From assembly GCF_000568405.1 (NCBI RefSeq), contig NZ_ARZY01000005.1:102751-166750 (forward strand): DNA of 64,000 nucleotides, given 5' to 3'. This document shows, piece by piece, positions 29,279 to 38,035 of this stretch. The notes under the pieces are model-generated. The model worked only from the letters and a program-made list of their open reading frames with translations. It was not told the DNA's origin and did no database searches. Numbering within the stretch: position 1 is the stretch's first letter; every line of letters starts with the position of its first letter. Position numbers and translations under genes: made by a program. The DNA comes from Catenovulum agarivorans DS-2. Its GTDB lineage: Bacteria; Pseudomonadota; Gammaproteobacteria; Enterobacterales; Alteromonadaceae.

Positions 29279-30163
29279 ATGAAAAATTTAAAAGTTGCTT
29301 TAATCCAACACGCGAATACCTCAGATACCGCACATAATTTGGCAAAAAGTATCGAAGGTATCAAAGAAGCCGCGCACAAAGGTGCTAAATTAGTAGTTCT
29401 GCAAGAATTGCATAGGTCACTATATTTCTGCCAAACCGAAGATGTTGATATGTTTGAATTGGCTGAAACAATTCCAGGCCCCACCACTGACAAGCTATCT
29501 GAAGTCGCCAAATCTTTAGGGGTAGTGATTGTAAGCTCACTTTTTGAAAAACGCGCAACTGGGTTATATCACAACACAGCGGTCGTCATTGAGGCTGATG
29601 GCACAATTGCTGGGAAATACCGCAAGATGCACATCCCTGACGATCCTGGTTTTTATGAAAAGTTTTATTTTACGCCGGGAGACCTAGGTTTTGAGCCTAT
29701 ACAAACCAGTGTCGGTAAACTCGGGGTATTAGTTTGTTGGGACCAGTGGTTCCCAGAAGGTGCACGTTTAATGTCTATGGCTGGCGCAGAGTTGCTTATT
29801 TACCCCACTGCAATAGGCTGGGATCCTACTGACGACCAACAAGAACAACAACGACAACTAGACGCTTGGGTGATTGTGCAGCGGGCACATGCTGTCGCCA
29901 ACGGTGTACCAGTGCTCAGTTGTAACCGAGTAGGCCACGAAACCGACCCCAGTGACAATAGCCAAGGTATACATTTTTGGGGAAATAGTTTTGTAACTGG
30001 ACCACAAGGCGAAATTCTCGCCCATGCCGACAGCCAAGACGAAGAAATTTTACTCGCAGATATAGATTTAAACAGAAGCGAAAATGTACGCAGAATTTGG
30101 CCATATTTGCGTGATCGTAGAATAGACCACTACCAAGACTTAACTAAAATCTATCGAGATTAG
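29279..30163 (+). CDS. aguB: N-carbamoylputrescine amidase
   Basis: This nitrilase-superfamily enzyme hydrolyses N-carbamoylputrescine to putrescine, CO2 and ammonia. The catalytic triad is E43 (LQELHRSLY), K116 (YRKMHIPDDPGFYEKFYF) and C153 (LVCWDQWFPEGARL). The WDPTDDQQEQQRQLDAW stretch and the 294-residue length are characteristic. It lies 12 bp after aguA and completes the arginine-decarboxylase route from agmatine to putrescine. No arginine decarboxylase gene is in this window. Confidence 0.95.
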   Translation: MKNLKVALIQHANTSDTAHNLAKSIEGIKEAAHKGAKLVVLQELHRSLYFCQTEDVDMFELAETIPGPTTDKLSEVAKSLGVVIVSSLFEKRATGLYHNTAVVIEADGTIAGKYRKMHIPDDPGFYEKFYFTPGDLGFEPIQTSVGKLGVLVCWDQWFPEGARLMSMAGAELLIYPTAIGWDPTDDQQEQQRQLDAWVIVQRAHAVANGVPVLSCNRVGHETDPSDNSQGIHFWGNSFVTGPQGEILAHADSQDEEILLADIDLNRSENVRRIWPYLRDRRIDHYQDLTKIYRD

Positions 30164-30347
30164 CCAAAGATCACAGTCAAATTTAACGCAGAAATTAAGT
30201 GGTAAACGCTTGATTTCCGCGCTTATTCCACAAATTCAGATAAATTGTAGAAATGACTTTACCTTTAACCAAAGTGGTCTAATGTTATAAATACAAACTC
30301 ATATAGTTTGGCATGTCAGCTAATTCATGGAAGTTTAGGTAGAAGGT

Positions 30348-31964
30348 ATGGCTCAAATACAACAACTGAACAAAAACAAGTGGTTTTGGGGTTCTGTTTT
30401 AATTTTTACAACTTCAATCACATTATTGCAGTTTTTTGTAGAAAGCGAACTGGTCAAATCTCATCAGAAACAATTAGCCCGAATCGCTAGTTTGAATATC
30501 ACCATATTTAATCAAATCTATGTGAAAGAATTAGAACCTGCCTACCACGAAACACAGCAAGTATTTTATCAAGGTCGTAATCCTGACCTACAAGTATCTG
30601 TATTGAATGAAGATGCCGAGCTGATTGTACACTCACCAGTGCATTGGAGTGAAATGGCGAGCTTAGTCGATCAATCATCTATGCAAGAGGTCAAGCTATT
30701 ACAATCAGAGCAAAGTGCATACCTACATAGAATTGATCAACAATCAAATACGCCTTATATCTATTATGCACAGAAGTTCAAATCACCTGACAATAAAAAT
30801 TACATTATTAGAATCGGGGTACCCAAGAATATTTTTCGCACTGTTTTGAATAATTTTCGGATGCAAATTGCGGTATTTATCATAGTCTTTATATCTTTTT
30901 ATTGGTTAAGTCATAAATTAGAGCGCAAAAATATCCTCAAACTCGCCAGCGAACATAATGTCGAACTAAAACGTAAAATCGCCCAAACCGCAAATAATTA
31001 TATTGAGCTACAAAACGCAAGTTCCTGTTTAGCAGTTGCTAAAACAACGGATGAAGCGGTCAACATCAGCCAGCAGTTATTAAAAAGCATATTTGATGAT
31101 ATTTATTCAACAATCGAATTATCTGACAACATTTACAAAAGCAATTCGATTTCATGCTGGGCAATACGAACAGGCCATAGCTACACTGCAAGTGATCCGC
31201 AAAGTTATTGCCAACACGCGGTCGCCCCACTGCAACAATATCAGTGTACTCACCATTTGTGTTACCCACTGCTAGCAGAAGGTCGAACATTCGGCGTTTT
31301 AACCATACTATTTGCTGAAGATAAAAGCATTATGGTTAAACAAGAACATGAAATACAATTTGAGTTTATCGCACAGAACCTAGCCTTAAACTTAGCTAGA
31401 ATTGAATTAAAAGATAAATTGAATAAAAAAGCGAACACCGACTCTTTAACAGGTTTGTGGAATCGCCGTTACTTCTTTTCACATATCAATCAGTGGCGGC
31501 AAAATAAAGCAAACTTAAAAAAATCAGCTGCTGTTTTAATGTTAGACGTTGATTTTTTTAAACAGGTGAATGACACGCTAGGCCATGATGCTGGTGATGA
31601 AGCCTTGCGTATAATTGCAGAAGCTTTAATGACAAATTCACGTAGCGACAAGGATGTGGTCGCCCGCATCGGTGGTGAAGAGTTTGCAATCTTTTGTGAA
31701 AACATTGAAGTTGAGCAAGCCACATTAATGTTTTCACGAATCAGCAAATATCTAAAAGAAAATCCATTAAGGGGCCAACGCTTTATCACCGTATCCATGG
31801 GGGTTGCTTTTTACCCCAACTTCACCTTAGAAGGTGATGAGCTTGTCCGCCACGCAGACAAAGCGCTTTATGTTGCCAAAGAAAGAGGTCGAGACCAAAT
31901 TTGTTTTGCACCATCCACTAAGTCTGTGAGAGATGTTAAAGCTACATCCACTAGAAAGACGTAG
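30348..31964 (+). CDS. Membrane diguanylate cyclase with periplasmic sensor and GAF-like domain
   Basis: This protein should make cyclic di-GMP from two GTP. Domain order over 538 residues: TM helix 13-31, periplasmic sensor about 35-170, TM helix 172-190, a GAF-like segment (CWAIRTGHSYT at 270-280, THHLCYPLLAEGRTFGVLTI at 301-320), then GGDEF with DSLTGLWNRRYF and the active loop GGEEF (442-446). The product-inhibition I-site RxxD is not in register (SDKD where RxxD is expected), so feedback control may be absent. AGAAGG precedes the ATG. It starts 184 bp after aguB and probably has its own promoter. Confidence 0.93.
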   Translation: MAQIQQLNKNKWFWGSVLIFTTSITLLQFFVESELVKSHQKQLARIASLNITIFNQIYVKELEPAYHETQQVFYQGRNPDLQVSVLNEDAELIVHSPVHWSEMASLVDQSSMQEVKLLQSEQSAYLHRIDQQSNTPYIYYAQKFKSPDNKNYIIRIGVPKNIFRTVLNNFRMQIAVFIIVFISFYWLSHKLERKNILKLASEHNVELKRKIAQTANNYIELQNASSCLAVAKTTDEAVNISQQLLKSIFDDIYSTIELSDNIYKSNSISCWAIRTGHSYTASDPQSYCQHAVAPLQQYQCTHHLCYPLLAEGRTFGVLTILFAEDKSIMVKQEHEIQFEFIAQNLALNLARIELKDKLNKKANTDSLTGLWNRRYFFSHINQWRQNKANLKKSAAVLMLDVDFFKQVNDTLGHDAGDEALRIIAEALMTNSRSDKDVVARIGGEEFAIFCENIEVEQATLMFSRISKYLKENPLRGQRFITVSMGVAFYPNFTLEGDELVRHADKALYVAKERGRDQICFAPSTKSVRDVKATSTRKT

Positions 31965-31988
31965 CCACCGAACATTCGGATTAACAGG

Positions 31989-33239
31989 TTAACTAAAGTG
32001 GCCAACCACCTTTGCTGGCTCAACTTTACTTGCTTTTACAGCTGGGTAAATTGTAGAGATTATTGATAAAAGCAAGGCTACACCGATAGTCAGTGCAACG
32101 TCAGACCAGACTAACTCGGTTGGTAAAAAATCGATAAAATAGATATCACCAGATAAAAATTTGCTACCGATTAATTGTTCAATAAAGGCAAAAATATTGC
32201 CCAGATAAAGCCCACCGACAACCCCCACTGCACTGCCAATAAGCGTACCTGTTACTCCGGATAAAATCCCCTGAAACACGAAAATCTGTACGATTTGTTG
32301 GTTGCGCATACCCATGGTTTTATATATTGCAATATCACCACGTTTTTCGTTAACAGCCATAACTAATGTCGACACAATATTAAAACACGCGACTGCAATA
32401 ACAAGCGTTAACACTATATACATTACGCTTCTAACGAGCTGAATATCATGGTAAATGTGGCCAAACTGATGCGTCCAATCTTGTATATACACATAAACAG
32501 GCAATGTAAAGCCAATTTGCCGAGCAATTCTAGGGGCGTTGAACACATCATCTACTTTTAGCCGAACGCCTTGCACCCCATTTTGCCAACCAGACATTTC
32601 TGCAGCTTGATTAAGCTGCACATAACCTAATAGGTGGTCCAACTGACCGTTAGATTGAAATACACCTATTAGCGGTAATCTCGTCAGTTTTGGTGGTTTT
32701 ATTCGACTCCCTGAATCTAATTGTGGTACCAGAATTTCAACCCAATCACCCACTTCTAGCGATAACTCATTGGCCAACCCCTGCCCCAATAGCAAGCCAT
32801 TTTGCTGCCTGAATGCATTCTGCACGTCATCTGTGACATATTGACTGAGCGACGAAACAGACAACTCAGCTTGCCAATCAATCCCTCTAATTTCAACTGG
32901 CTTTAATTCAGCGCCATTTTGAATTAAGGCGCCTAAAGTAATAAAAGGTGCGACACCTTCGACTTCATCGCTTGATTGCATTATTTGCGTTTTCAACGAC
33001 TGCCAGTCGTCAATCCCGCTGGCTTCCACTGAGGTATACTCAATATGGGGGATCACCGACAATAGACGTTGTTTTAACTCTCTTTCAAAGCCGTTCATCA
33101 CAGACAACACCCAAATTAGCACACACGTCCCTAATGCAATGCCGACAACCGACGAAGCAGAAATAAAACGAATAAAACCATTTTGTTTACGGCTGCGGGC
33201 GTATCTAAAGCCGATAAACTTTGCCAGTGAACTATACAT
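31989..33239 (-). CDS. lolE: Lipoprotein-releasing ABC transporter permease LolE
   Basis: This is an inner-membrane subunit of LolCDE, which extracts outer-membrane lipoproteins and hands them to LolA. At 416 residues it has the FtsX/MacB layout: TM helix near 20-45 (ASSVVGIALGTCVLIWVLSVMNGF), a large periplasmic domain, then three helices at the C-terminus. NEKRGDIAIYKTMGM is the conserved cytoplasmic coupling helix. It is third in the lolC-lolD-lolE unit and overlaps lolD by 8 bp. It is assigned LolE from position. Confidence 0.93.
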   Translation of the reverse strand: MYSSLAKFIGFRYARSRKQNGFIRFISASSVVGIALGTCVLIWVLSVMNGFERELKQRLLSVIPHIEYTSVEASGIDDWQSLKTQIMQSSDEVEGVAPFITLGALIQNGAELKPVEIRGIDWQAELSVSSLSQYVTDDVQNAFRQQNGLLLGQGLANELSLEVGDWVEILVPQLDSGSRIKPPKLTRLPLIGVFQSNGQLDHLLGYVQLNQAAEMSGWQNGVQGVRLKVDDVFNAPRIARQIGFTLPVYVYIQDWTHQFGHIYHDIQLVRSVMYIVLTLVIAVACFNIVSTLVMAVNEKRGDIAIYKTMGMRNQQIVQIFVFQGILSGVTGTLIGSAVGVVGGLYLGNIFAFIEQLIGSKFLSGDIYFIDFLPTELVWSDVALTIGVALLLSIISTIYPAVKASKVEPAKVVGHFS

Positions 33240-33936
33240 TTGTAATCTCTAACCCTGACTGGATTTCACCTTTTACCAATCGAAACTGTTTATCCATGCG
33301 CGAGGCAAGTGACAAGTCATGTGTCACAAATACAAATGACGTGGCCAAGTTTTGTTTTAAATCATCAATCAGTTTAAAAATACTTTGTGCATTTTCAGCA
33401 TCTAAATTACCTGTCGGTTCATCCGCCAAAACGATTTTAGGCTGATTTACAATTGCTCTTGCAATCGCTACTCGCTGCCTTTCGCCACCAGACAAAGCCG
33501 AAGGAAAGTGTTTAGTTCTATGACTAAGACCGACTAAATCAAGCGTTTGTTGGGCTTTTTTTAATGCTGTGGCTCGTTTATTGCCAGCAATCAATAACGG
33601 CATAGCAACATTTTCTAGTGCATTAAACTCAGCCAACAAATGATGAAATTGGTAAACAAAACCTAACGATTGATTACGAAACTCAGCTTGTGCATCTGCC
33701 GACAATTGGTGAATATTTGTTTGTTCAAAGGTAACAACACCAGAAGTTGGCTGATCTAAAACCCCCATAATATGCAGCAAAGTACTTTTGCCCGAACCTG
33801 AAGAGCCAACAATAGCCACATGCTCTGCTCGATTTACCGTTAGGTTAACGCCCTTGAGCACGTTAACTTGATTGTCACCATCTTGGTAGGTTTTGGTTAC
33901 ATTAGTACACTGCATTATCACTTGTGAATTACTCAT
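33232..33936 (-). CDS. lolD: Lipoprotein-releasing ABC transporter ATPase LolD
   Basis: This is the ATP-binding subunit of LolCDE. Walker A GSSGSGKST, the Q-loop region FVYQFHHLLAEF (LolD-typical), the signature LSGGERQRVAIARAI, and Walker B VLADEPTGNLD are all present in 234 residues. It overlaps lolC by 8 bp and lolE by 8 bp. Confidence 0.96.
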   Translation of the reverse strand: MSNSQVIMQCTNVTKTYQDGDNQVNVLKGVNLTVNRAEHVAIVGSSGSGKSTLLHIMGVLDQPTSGVVTFEQTNIHQLSADAQAEFRNQSLGFVYQFHHLLAEFNALENVAMPLLIAGNKRATALKKAQQTLDLVGLSHRTKHFPSALSGGERQRVAIARAIVNQPKIVLADEPTGNLDAENAQSIFKLIDDLKQNLATSFVFVTHDLSLASRMDKQFRLVKGEIQSGLEITNV

Positions 33937-35161
33937 GTTTTAGAATCTCTGCTGGTTGCATTTTTGCAGCGGTATAAGCTGGGTAGATAGTTGCTAAAAA
34001 GCTCATAACAATGGCTGAAAGAGATGTTAATACCACTTGATTGGCTTCAATGACAACTGGCAAGCCACTCGCTTCATAAGCAGGGTTTACCATTATATGT
34101 ATTCCCATTAGTTGCATTAGATCATTTAAATAAATGCACAACAACAAACCAAAAATGGTACCGACAACGGCACCACCAACCCCTTTGTACATACCTTGAA
34201 AGATAAAAATACTGACGATATCTTTGTCAGTCATCCCCATTGTTTTCAGTGACGCGATTTCAGCTTTTTTGTCATTAACCAACATCACCAATGCTGAGAC
34301 GATATTAAAAGTAGCCACGGCAATAATGAGTGCCAGCATTAGCCACATAATATTTTTTTCCATTTTGACAGCTTGAAAAAGTTGCCCTTGGGTTTGCCGC
34401 CAATCTACTATTTTTAAGTCTGCGTTTTGTGCGGAAATCTGTTGTACAACTTTATCAACTAAAAAAGCGTTTTCTAAATATACTCTGTGAGTACTGATCT
34501 CTCCTATCGGTTGACGGAGCATTTTGTTTAGATCATATACATTTACTAACGCAACTGATGCATCTACATCAGAGCCAGCATCAAAAATACCGGCCACCAT
34601 AAACTTTCGCTGAACAGGCATGCGGCCCATAGGCGTAAACACACTTTTTTCAGCAAGCATTATTCGAACTTTGTCACCCACACGCACATTTAAGCGAGTG
34701 GCGAGTTGTCGTCCAAGTACCAGTTGATAGGCACCTGGTTGCAATGCCATAAAATCGCCAACCTGAATATTTTTTGCAATCAGGGACAATGGCTGAGCAC
34801 TATCGGGATCAACACCCTGAACACTAATCGCCTTCATTTGACTACTAGATTGAACTAACCCACTGGTTTGTATAAACGGAGTTATCCCCATTACATCTGG
34901 GATAGCGGCTAGAGAGGTCATATCAATCGCTGGATTTTTATTATTTTGTTCCACGACAACATGCGGAATCACACCTAAAATGCGATTTTTCAGTTCACTT
35001 TCAAAACCGTTCATCACAGATAACACTATAATTAGCGCCATAACTCCCAAGCCGATGCCAGCAACAGAAAAAAAAGTAATAAACGATACAAAACCGCTTT
35101 TACTCTTACTTTGACTATACCTTAGGGCTATAAAAAATCGATTGGCTTTAAACAATGTCAC
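33929..35161 (-). CDS. lolC: Lipoprotein-releasing ABC transporter permease LolC
   Basis: This is the first membrane subunit of LolCDE, 410 residues. It has an N-terminal helix (FFSVAGIGLGVMALIIVLSVMNGFESELKNRILG; quoted to show the conserved MNGFE), a periplasmic LolA-interaction domain, and three C-terminal helices. NDKKAEIASLKTMGMTD is the coupling helix. It is paralogous to the lolE product. It diverges from nhaB across 228 bp of AT-rich DNA. Confidence 0.93.
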   Translation of the reverse strand: MTLFKANRFFIALRYSQSKSKSGFVSFITFFSVAGIGLGVMALIIVLSVMNGFESELKNRILGVIPHVVVEQNNKNPAIDMTSLAAIPDVMGITPFIQTSGLVQSSSQMKAISVQGVDPDSAQPLSLIAKNIQVGDFMALQPGAYQLVLGRQLATRLNVRVGDKVRIMLAEKSVFTPMGRMPVQRKFMVAGIFDAGSDVDASVALVNVYDLNKMLRQPIGEISTHRVYLENAFLVDKVVQQISAQNADLKIVDWRQTQGQLFQAVKMEKNIMWLMLALIIAVATFNIVSALVMLVNDKKAEIASLKTMGMTDKDIVSIFIFQGMYKGVGGAVVGTIFGLLLCIYLNDLMQLMGIHIMVNPAYEASGLPVVIEANQVVLTSLSAIVMSFLATIYPAYTAAKMQPAEILKHE

Positions 35162-35389
35162 TTCAGCTTATATGTAAGGAGTTTATGGGCAAGCACTATA
35201 CTCAATCTCAGCCGAGATTCAAATTTTTAAGTAAGCATATAAAAATTTATTAAACTGCATAATTATTCATCAAAAAAGCAGTTTTATGGTTGCTATTTAA
35301 GCCGTTTTCTATTCTAATCTGCACGCCTTTATTCGTCTTGAAAATTGTACACATTTTCTCCATAAATAATCCTATGAGGAACAAACTAA

Positions 35390-36982
35390 ATGATATACAC
35401 CATGCCACAAGCGCTGGTTAAAAATTTTTTGGGTCAAGCGCCTGATTGGTACAAATTTGCTATTATCGCCTTCCTAATTGTCAATCCAATACTATTTAAT
35501 ATTTCGCCATACATTGCAGGCTGGGTATTGGTCATTGAATTTATATTCACTTTGGCGATGGCGTTAAAATGTTATCCACTACAACCAGGTGGTTTATTAG
35601 CTATCGAAGCAATTGGTATAGGCATGACATCGGTTGACCATGTTATGCACGAAATTCAAGCAAACTTAGAAGTACTCCTGCTACTTGTGTTTATGGTTGC
35701 TGGTATTTACTTTATGAAGAACTTATTGTTATTTGCATTTACCAAAATGCTTTTAAGAGTACGTTCTAAAATGATGCTGTCGCTGGCATTTGTTTTTTCT
35801 TCAGCGGTTTTGTCAGCCTTCTTAGATGCGCTGACTGTTATCGCGGTTATCATCTCGGTTGCGGTAGGTTTTTATTCTATTTATCACAAAGTTGCTTCTG
35901 GAAAAGACTTTTCTGCAAAGCATGACCACACATCTGATGAAAAAATCGAACCACTATCCCATGAACAACTCGACCAGTTTAGAGCCTTCTTACGCAACCT
36001 ATTGATGCATGCAGCGATTGGTACGGCTTTAGGTGGCGTAATGACCATGGTTGGCGAACCACAAAACTTAATTATTTCGGATAAAGCAGGCTGGGGATTT
36101 GCAGAATTTGCCATCCGCATGTCTCCTGTCACAATCCCGGTATTGTTATTTGGCTTAACCACCACTCTAGTCGTAGAACGTTTTAAAGTTTTTGGGTATG
36201 GCGCTGAACTACCACAGAAAATTCGTCAAATTCTAACCAATTATGATGAATACCAAGACAAAAAAATGACCAAAGTCGATGTGGCTAAATTTTGGGTGCA
36301 AGGTGTTATTGCTGTTTGGTTAATCCTAGCACTAGGTTTCCACTTAGCATCAGTTGGCTTAATCGGCCTTAGCATTATTATTTTAGCCACTGCGTTTTGT
36401 GGCGTTATTGAAGAACACGCAATAGGACATGCGTTTGAAGAAGCTTTGCCTTTTACCGCATTATTATGTGTATTTTTCGCAATTGTTGCGGTTATTATCG
36501 ACCAGCAATTGTTTTTACCTGTTATCGATTGGGTGCTTACATTTGAAGGTCGTACGCAGTTAGCAGTGTTTTATTTAGCTAATGGTATGTTGTCTATGGT
36601 CAGCGATAATGTGTTTGTAGGCTCAGTGTATATTACCGAAGTTAAACAGGCATTATTAAATGGGCAGATAACTCGTGAGCAATTTGACTTGCTAGCTGTA
36701 TCAATTAACACTGGTACTAATTTGCCAAGCGTTGCCACACCGAATGGCCAAGCTGCATTTCTATTCTTGTTGACCAGCACATTGGCACCTTTGTTACGTC
36801 TTTCATACGGTCGCATGGTATGGATGGCGTTGCCATATACAGTTGTGTTAACGCTAGTTGGTTTATTTTTCACTTGGGAGTTTTTACCTCAAGCAACTGA
36901 AACCTTGTATGAAATGCAGTTGATTGAGCACCACAGTGAAGTCGACACCCATGAAATTGACACATCTAGCGCTCATCATTAG
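35390..36982 (+). CDS. nhaB: Na+/H+ antiporter NhaB
   Basis: This is an electrogenic sodium/proton exchanger of the inner membrane for sodium and pH homeostasis. At 530 residues it is near E. coli NhaB (513). Conserved stretches: [68 protein letters not shown] and [21 protein letters not shown] (quoted in parts). A GAGGAA site precedes the ATG at 35390; a second ATG at 35402 is possible. The C-terminus is His/Asp-rich ([11 protein letters not shown]). It is followed by dsbB 78 bp later, the standard pairing. Confidence 0.97.
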   Translation: MIYTMPQALVKNFLGQAPDWYKFAIIAFLIVNPILFNISPYIAGWVLVIEFIFTLAMALKCYPLQPGGLLAIEAIGIGMTSVDHVMHEIQANLEVLLLLVFMVAGIYFMKNLLLFAFTKMLLRVRSKMMLSLAFVFSSAVLSAFLDALTVIAVIISVAVGFYSIYHKVASGKDFSAKHDHTSDEKIEPLSHEQLDQFRAFLRNLLMHAAIGTALGGVMTMVGEPQNLIISDKAGWGFAEFAIRMSPVTIPVLLFGLTTTLVVERFKVFGYGAELPQKIRQILTNYDEYQDKKMTKVDVAKFWVQGVIAVWLILALGFHLASVGLIGLSIIILATAFCGVIEEHAIGHAFEEALPFTALLCVFFAIVAVIIDQQLFLPVIDWVLTFEGRTQLAVFYLANGMLSMVSDNVFVGSVYITEVKQALLNGQITREQFDLLAVSINTGTNLPSVATPNGQAAFLFLLTSTLAPLLRLSYGRMVWMALPYTVVLTLVGLFFTWEFLPQATETLYEMQLIEHHSEVDTHEIDTSSAHH

Positions 36983-37060
36983 GTGTCAATAAACTAGCTT
37001 TTATTTTGCAACTTATTGCATAATCAAGGTTCAAAGTCATAAATTTAATGGAGATTTCTT

Positions 37061-37594
37061 TTGTTGACTCAAATTACCCGTGTTACCAACTTACGTATAT
37101 TTTGGGTATTGCTAGCACTCAGTGTGCTCGCGCTTGAGGTTGCGGCACTTGTCTTTCAATACGGATTTGGCTTTGAACCTTGCATAAAGTGTGTTTATCA
37201 AAGACTCGCACTGTGGGGCGTATTTGTTGCGTTATTGCCCGCTTGCCTTTTTCCCAAAGAAAAAGTCGTTAAGTTAGTCTCGAGTCTCGCCAGTGCTTTT
37301 TTTGCTGCTTGGGGTGCAAAAATCGCCATAGAGCACGTCGGTTTACAAAATGCGCCTAACCCGCTGTTTGCATTCTGTGAAGTGGTACCAGATTTTCCAC
37401 AATGGTTTGCGCCTGACATTTGGTTTCCAGCGTTATTTGAACCAAGAGGCGACTGTAGCGCAATAGATTGGACATTTTTAACTTTGTCTATGCCGCAATG
37501 GATGCAAATAATATTTATTGGTTATGCTGTACTAGGTACTGCACTATTTATATTGACTGCAGTAAAAAAGTTTTCCGACATTAGAGGCAGTTAA
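37061..37594 (+). CDS. dsbB: Disulfide bond formation protein DsbB
   Basis: DsbB reoxidises periplasmic DsbA and passes electrons to quinones. Its 177 residues contain four TM helices, the first periplasmic pair C41/C44 (EPCIKCVYQR) and the second-loop pair C106/C132 (FAFCEVVPD and RGDCSAIDW). The start is a TTG at 37061 set by GGAG at 37050-37053; no ATG is available before the first helix. Confidence 0.96.
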   Translation: MLTQITRVTNLRIFWVLLALSVLALEVAALVFQYGFGFEPCIKCVYQRLALWGVFVALLPACLFPKEKVVKLVSSLASAFFAAWGAKIAIEHVGLQNAPNPLFAFCEVVPDFPQWFAPDIWFPALFEPRGDCSAIDWTFLTLSMPQWMQIIFIGYAVLGTALFILTAVKKFSDIRGS

Positions 37595-37666
37595 TCTTTG
37601 TTGATAATTTGAGCTGAGCGAAAATTGCCTTAGATAAAGCAAAAATAATACAAGGATAAACAGGTT

Positions 37667-37921
37667 TTATCGCTTAGATTTACGTTGCTGCTGCAGCTTT
37701 TTAATAAATTGCTTTTCTTGGTACTTGCGCCAAATTCGGCTGAACAAAGAAATAACCCCCACCAATAATACGACAAACCATAAAATTGGGCTCATCAGAG
37801 GGTTTTGGCTATGAGCCCCTTCCAACCATGATTGACCTTCGTCAAATAACCAAATAAACGCCAACGCAACCCCGAGCACACAAGCGGCGGTAATGATGAC
37901 AACAACAAGTTGGGTAAACAA
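37667..37921 (-). CDS. Small two-helix membrane protein, unknown
   Basis: The 84-residue protein has two hydrophobic helices (about 5-25 and 45-65) and a basic tail (RIWRKYQEKQFIKKLQQQRKSKR, quoted in part). No family is recognised. The frame has no ATG near its start; TTG at 37921 is the best candidate and lacks a good ribosome binding site, so the start is uncertain. It lies downstream of fadJ beyond a terminator. Confidence 0.5.
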   Translation of the reverse strand: MFTQLVVVIITAACVLGVALAFIWLFDEGQSWLEGAHSQNPLMSPILWFVVLLVGVISLFSRIWRKYQEKQFIKKLQQQRKSKR

Positions 37922-37995
37922 TTGGCGGAATTTAATAATGATATTCTCGTTAATTGAGGTGTAATTATAGTGGGGGCAACTAGAACAAATACAAG

Positions 37996-38027
37996 AGAGT
38001 AGATTTACCGCAAAGCAAATCTACTCT
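37996..38027 (-). terminator. Terminator of the fadIJ unit
   Basis: AGAGTAGATTT (37996-38006) and AAATCTACTCT (38017-38027) form a perfect 11-bp stem with a 10-base loop, just past the fadJ stop. A moderately T-rich run follows on the minus strand. Confidence 0.65.
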
Positions 38028-38035
38028 GATATTGG

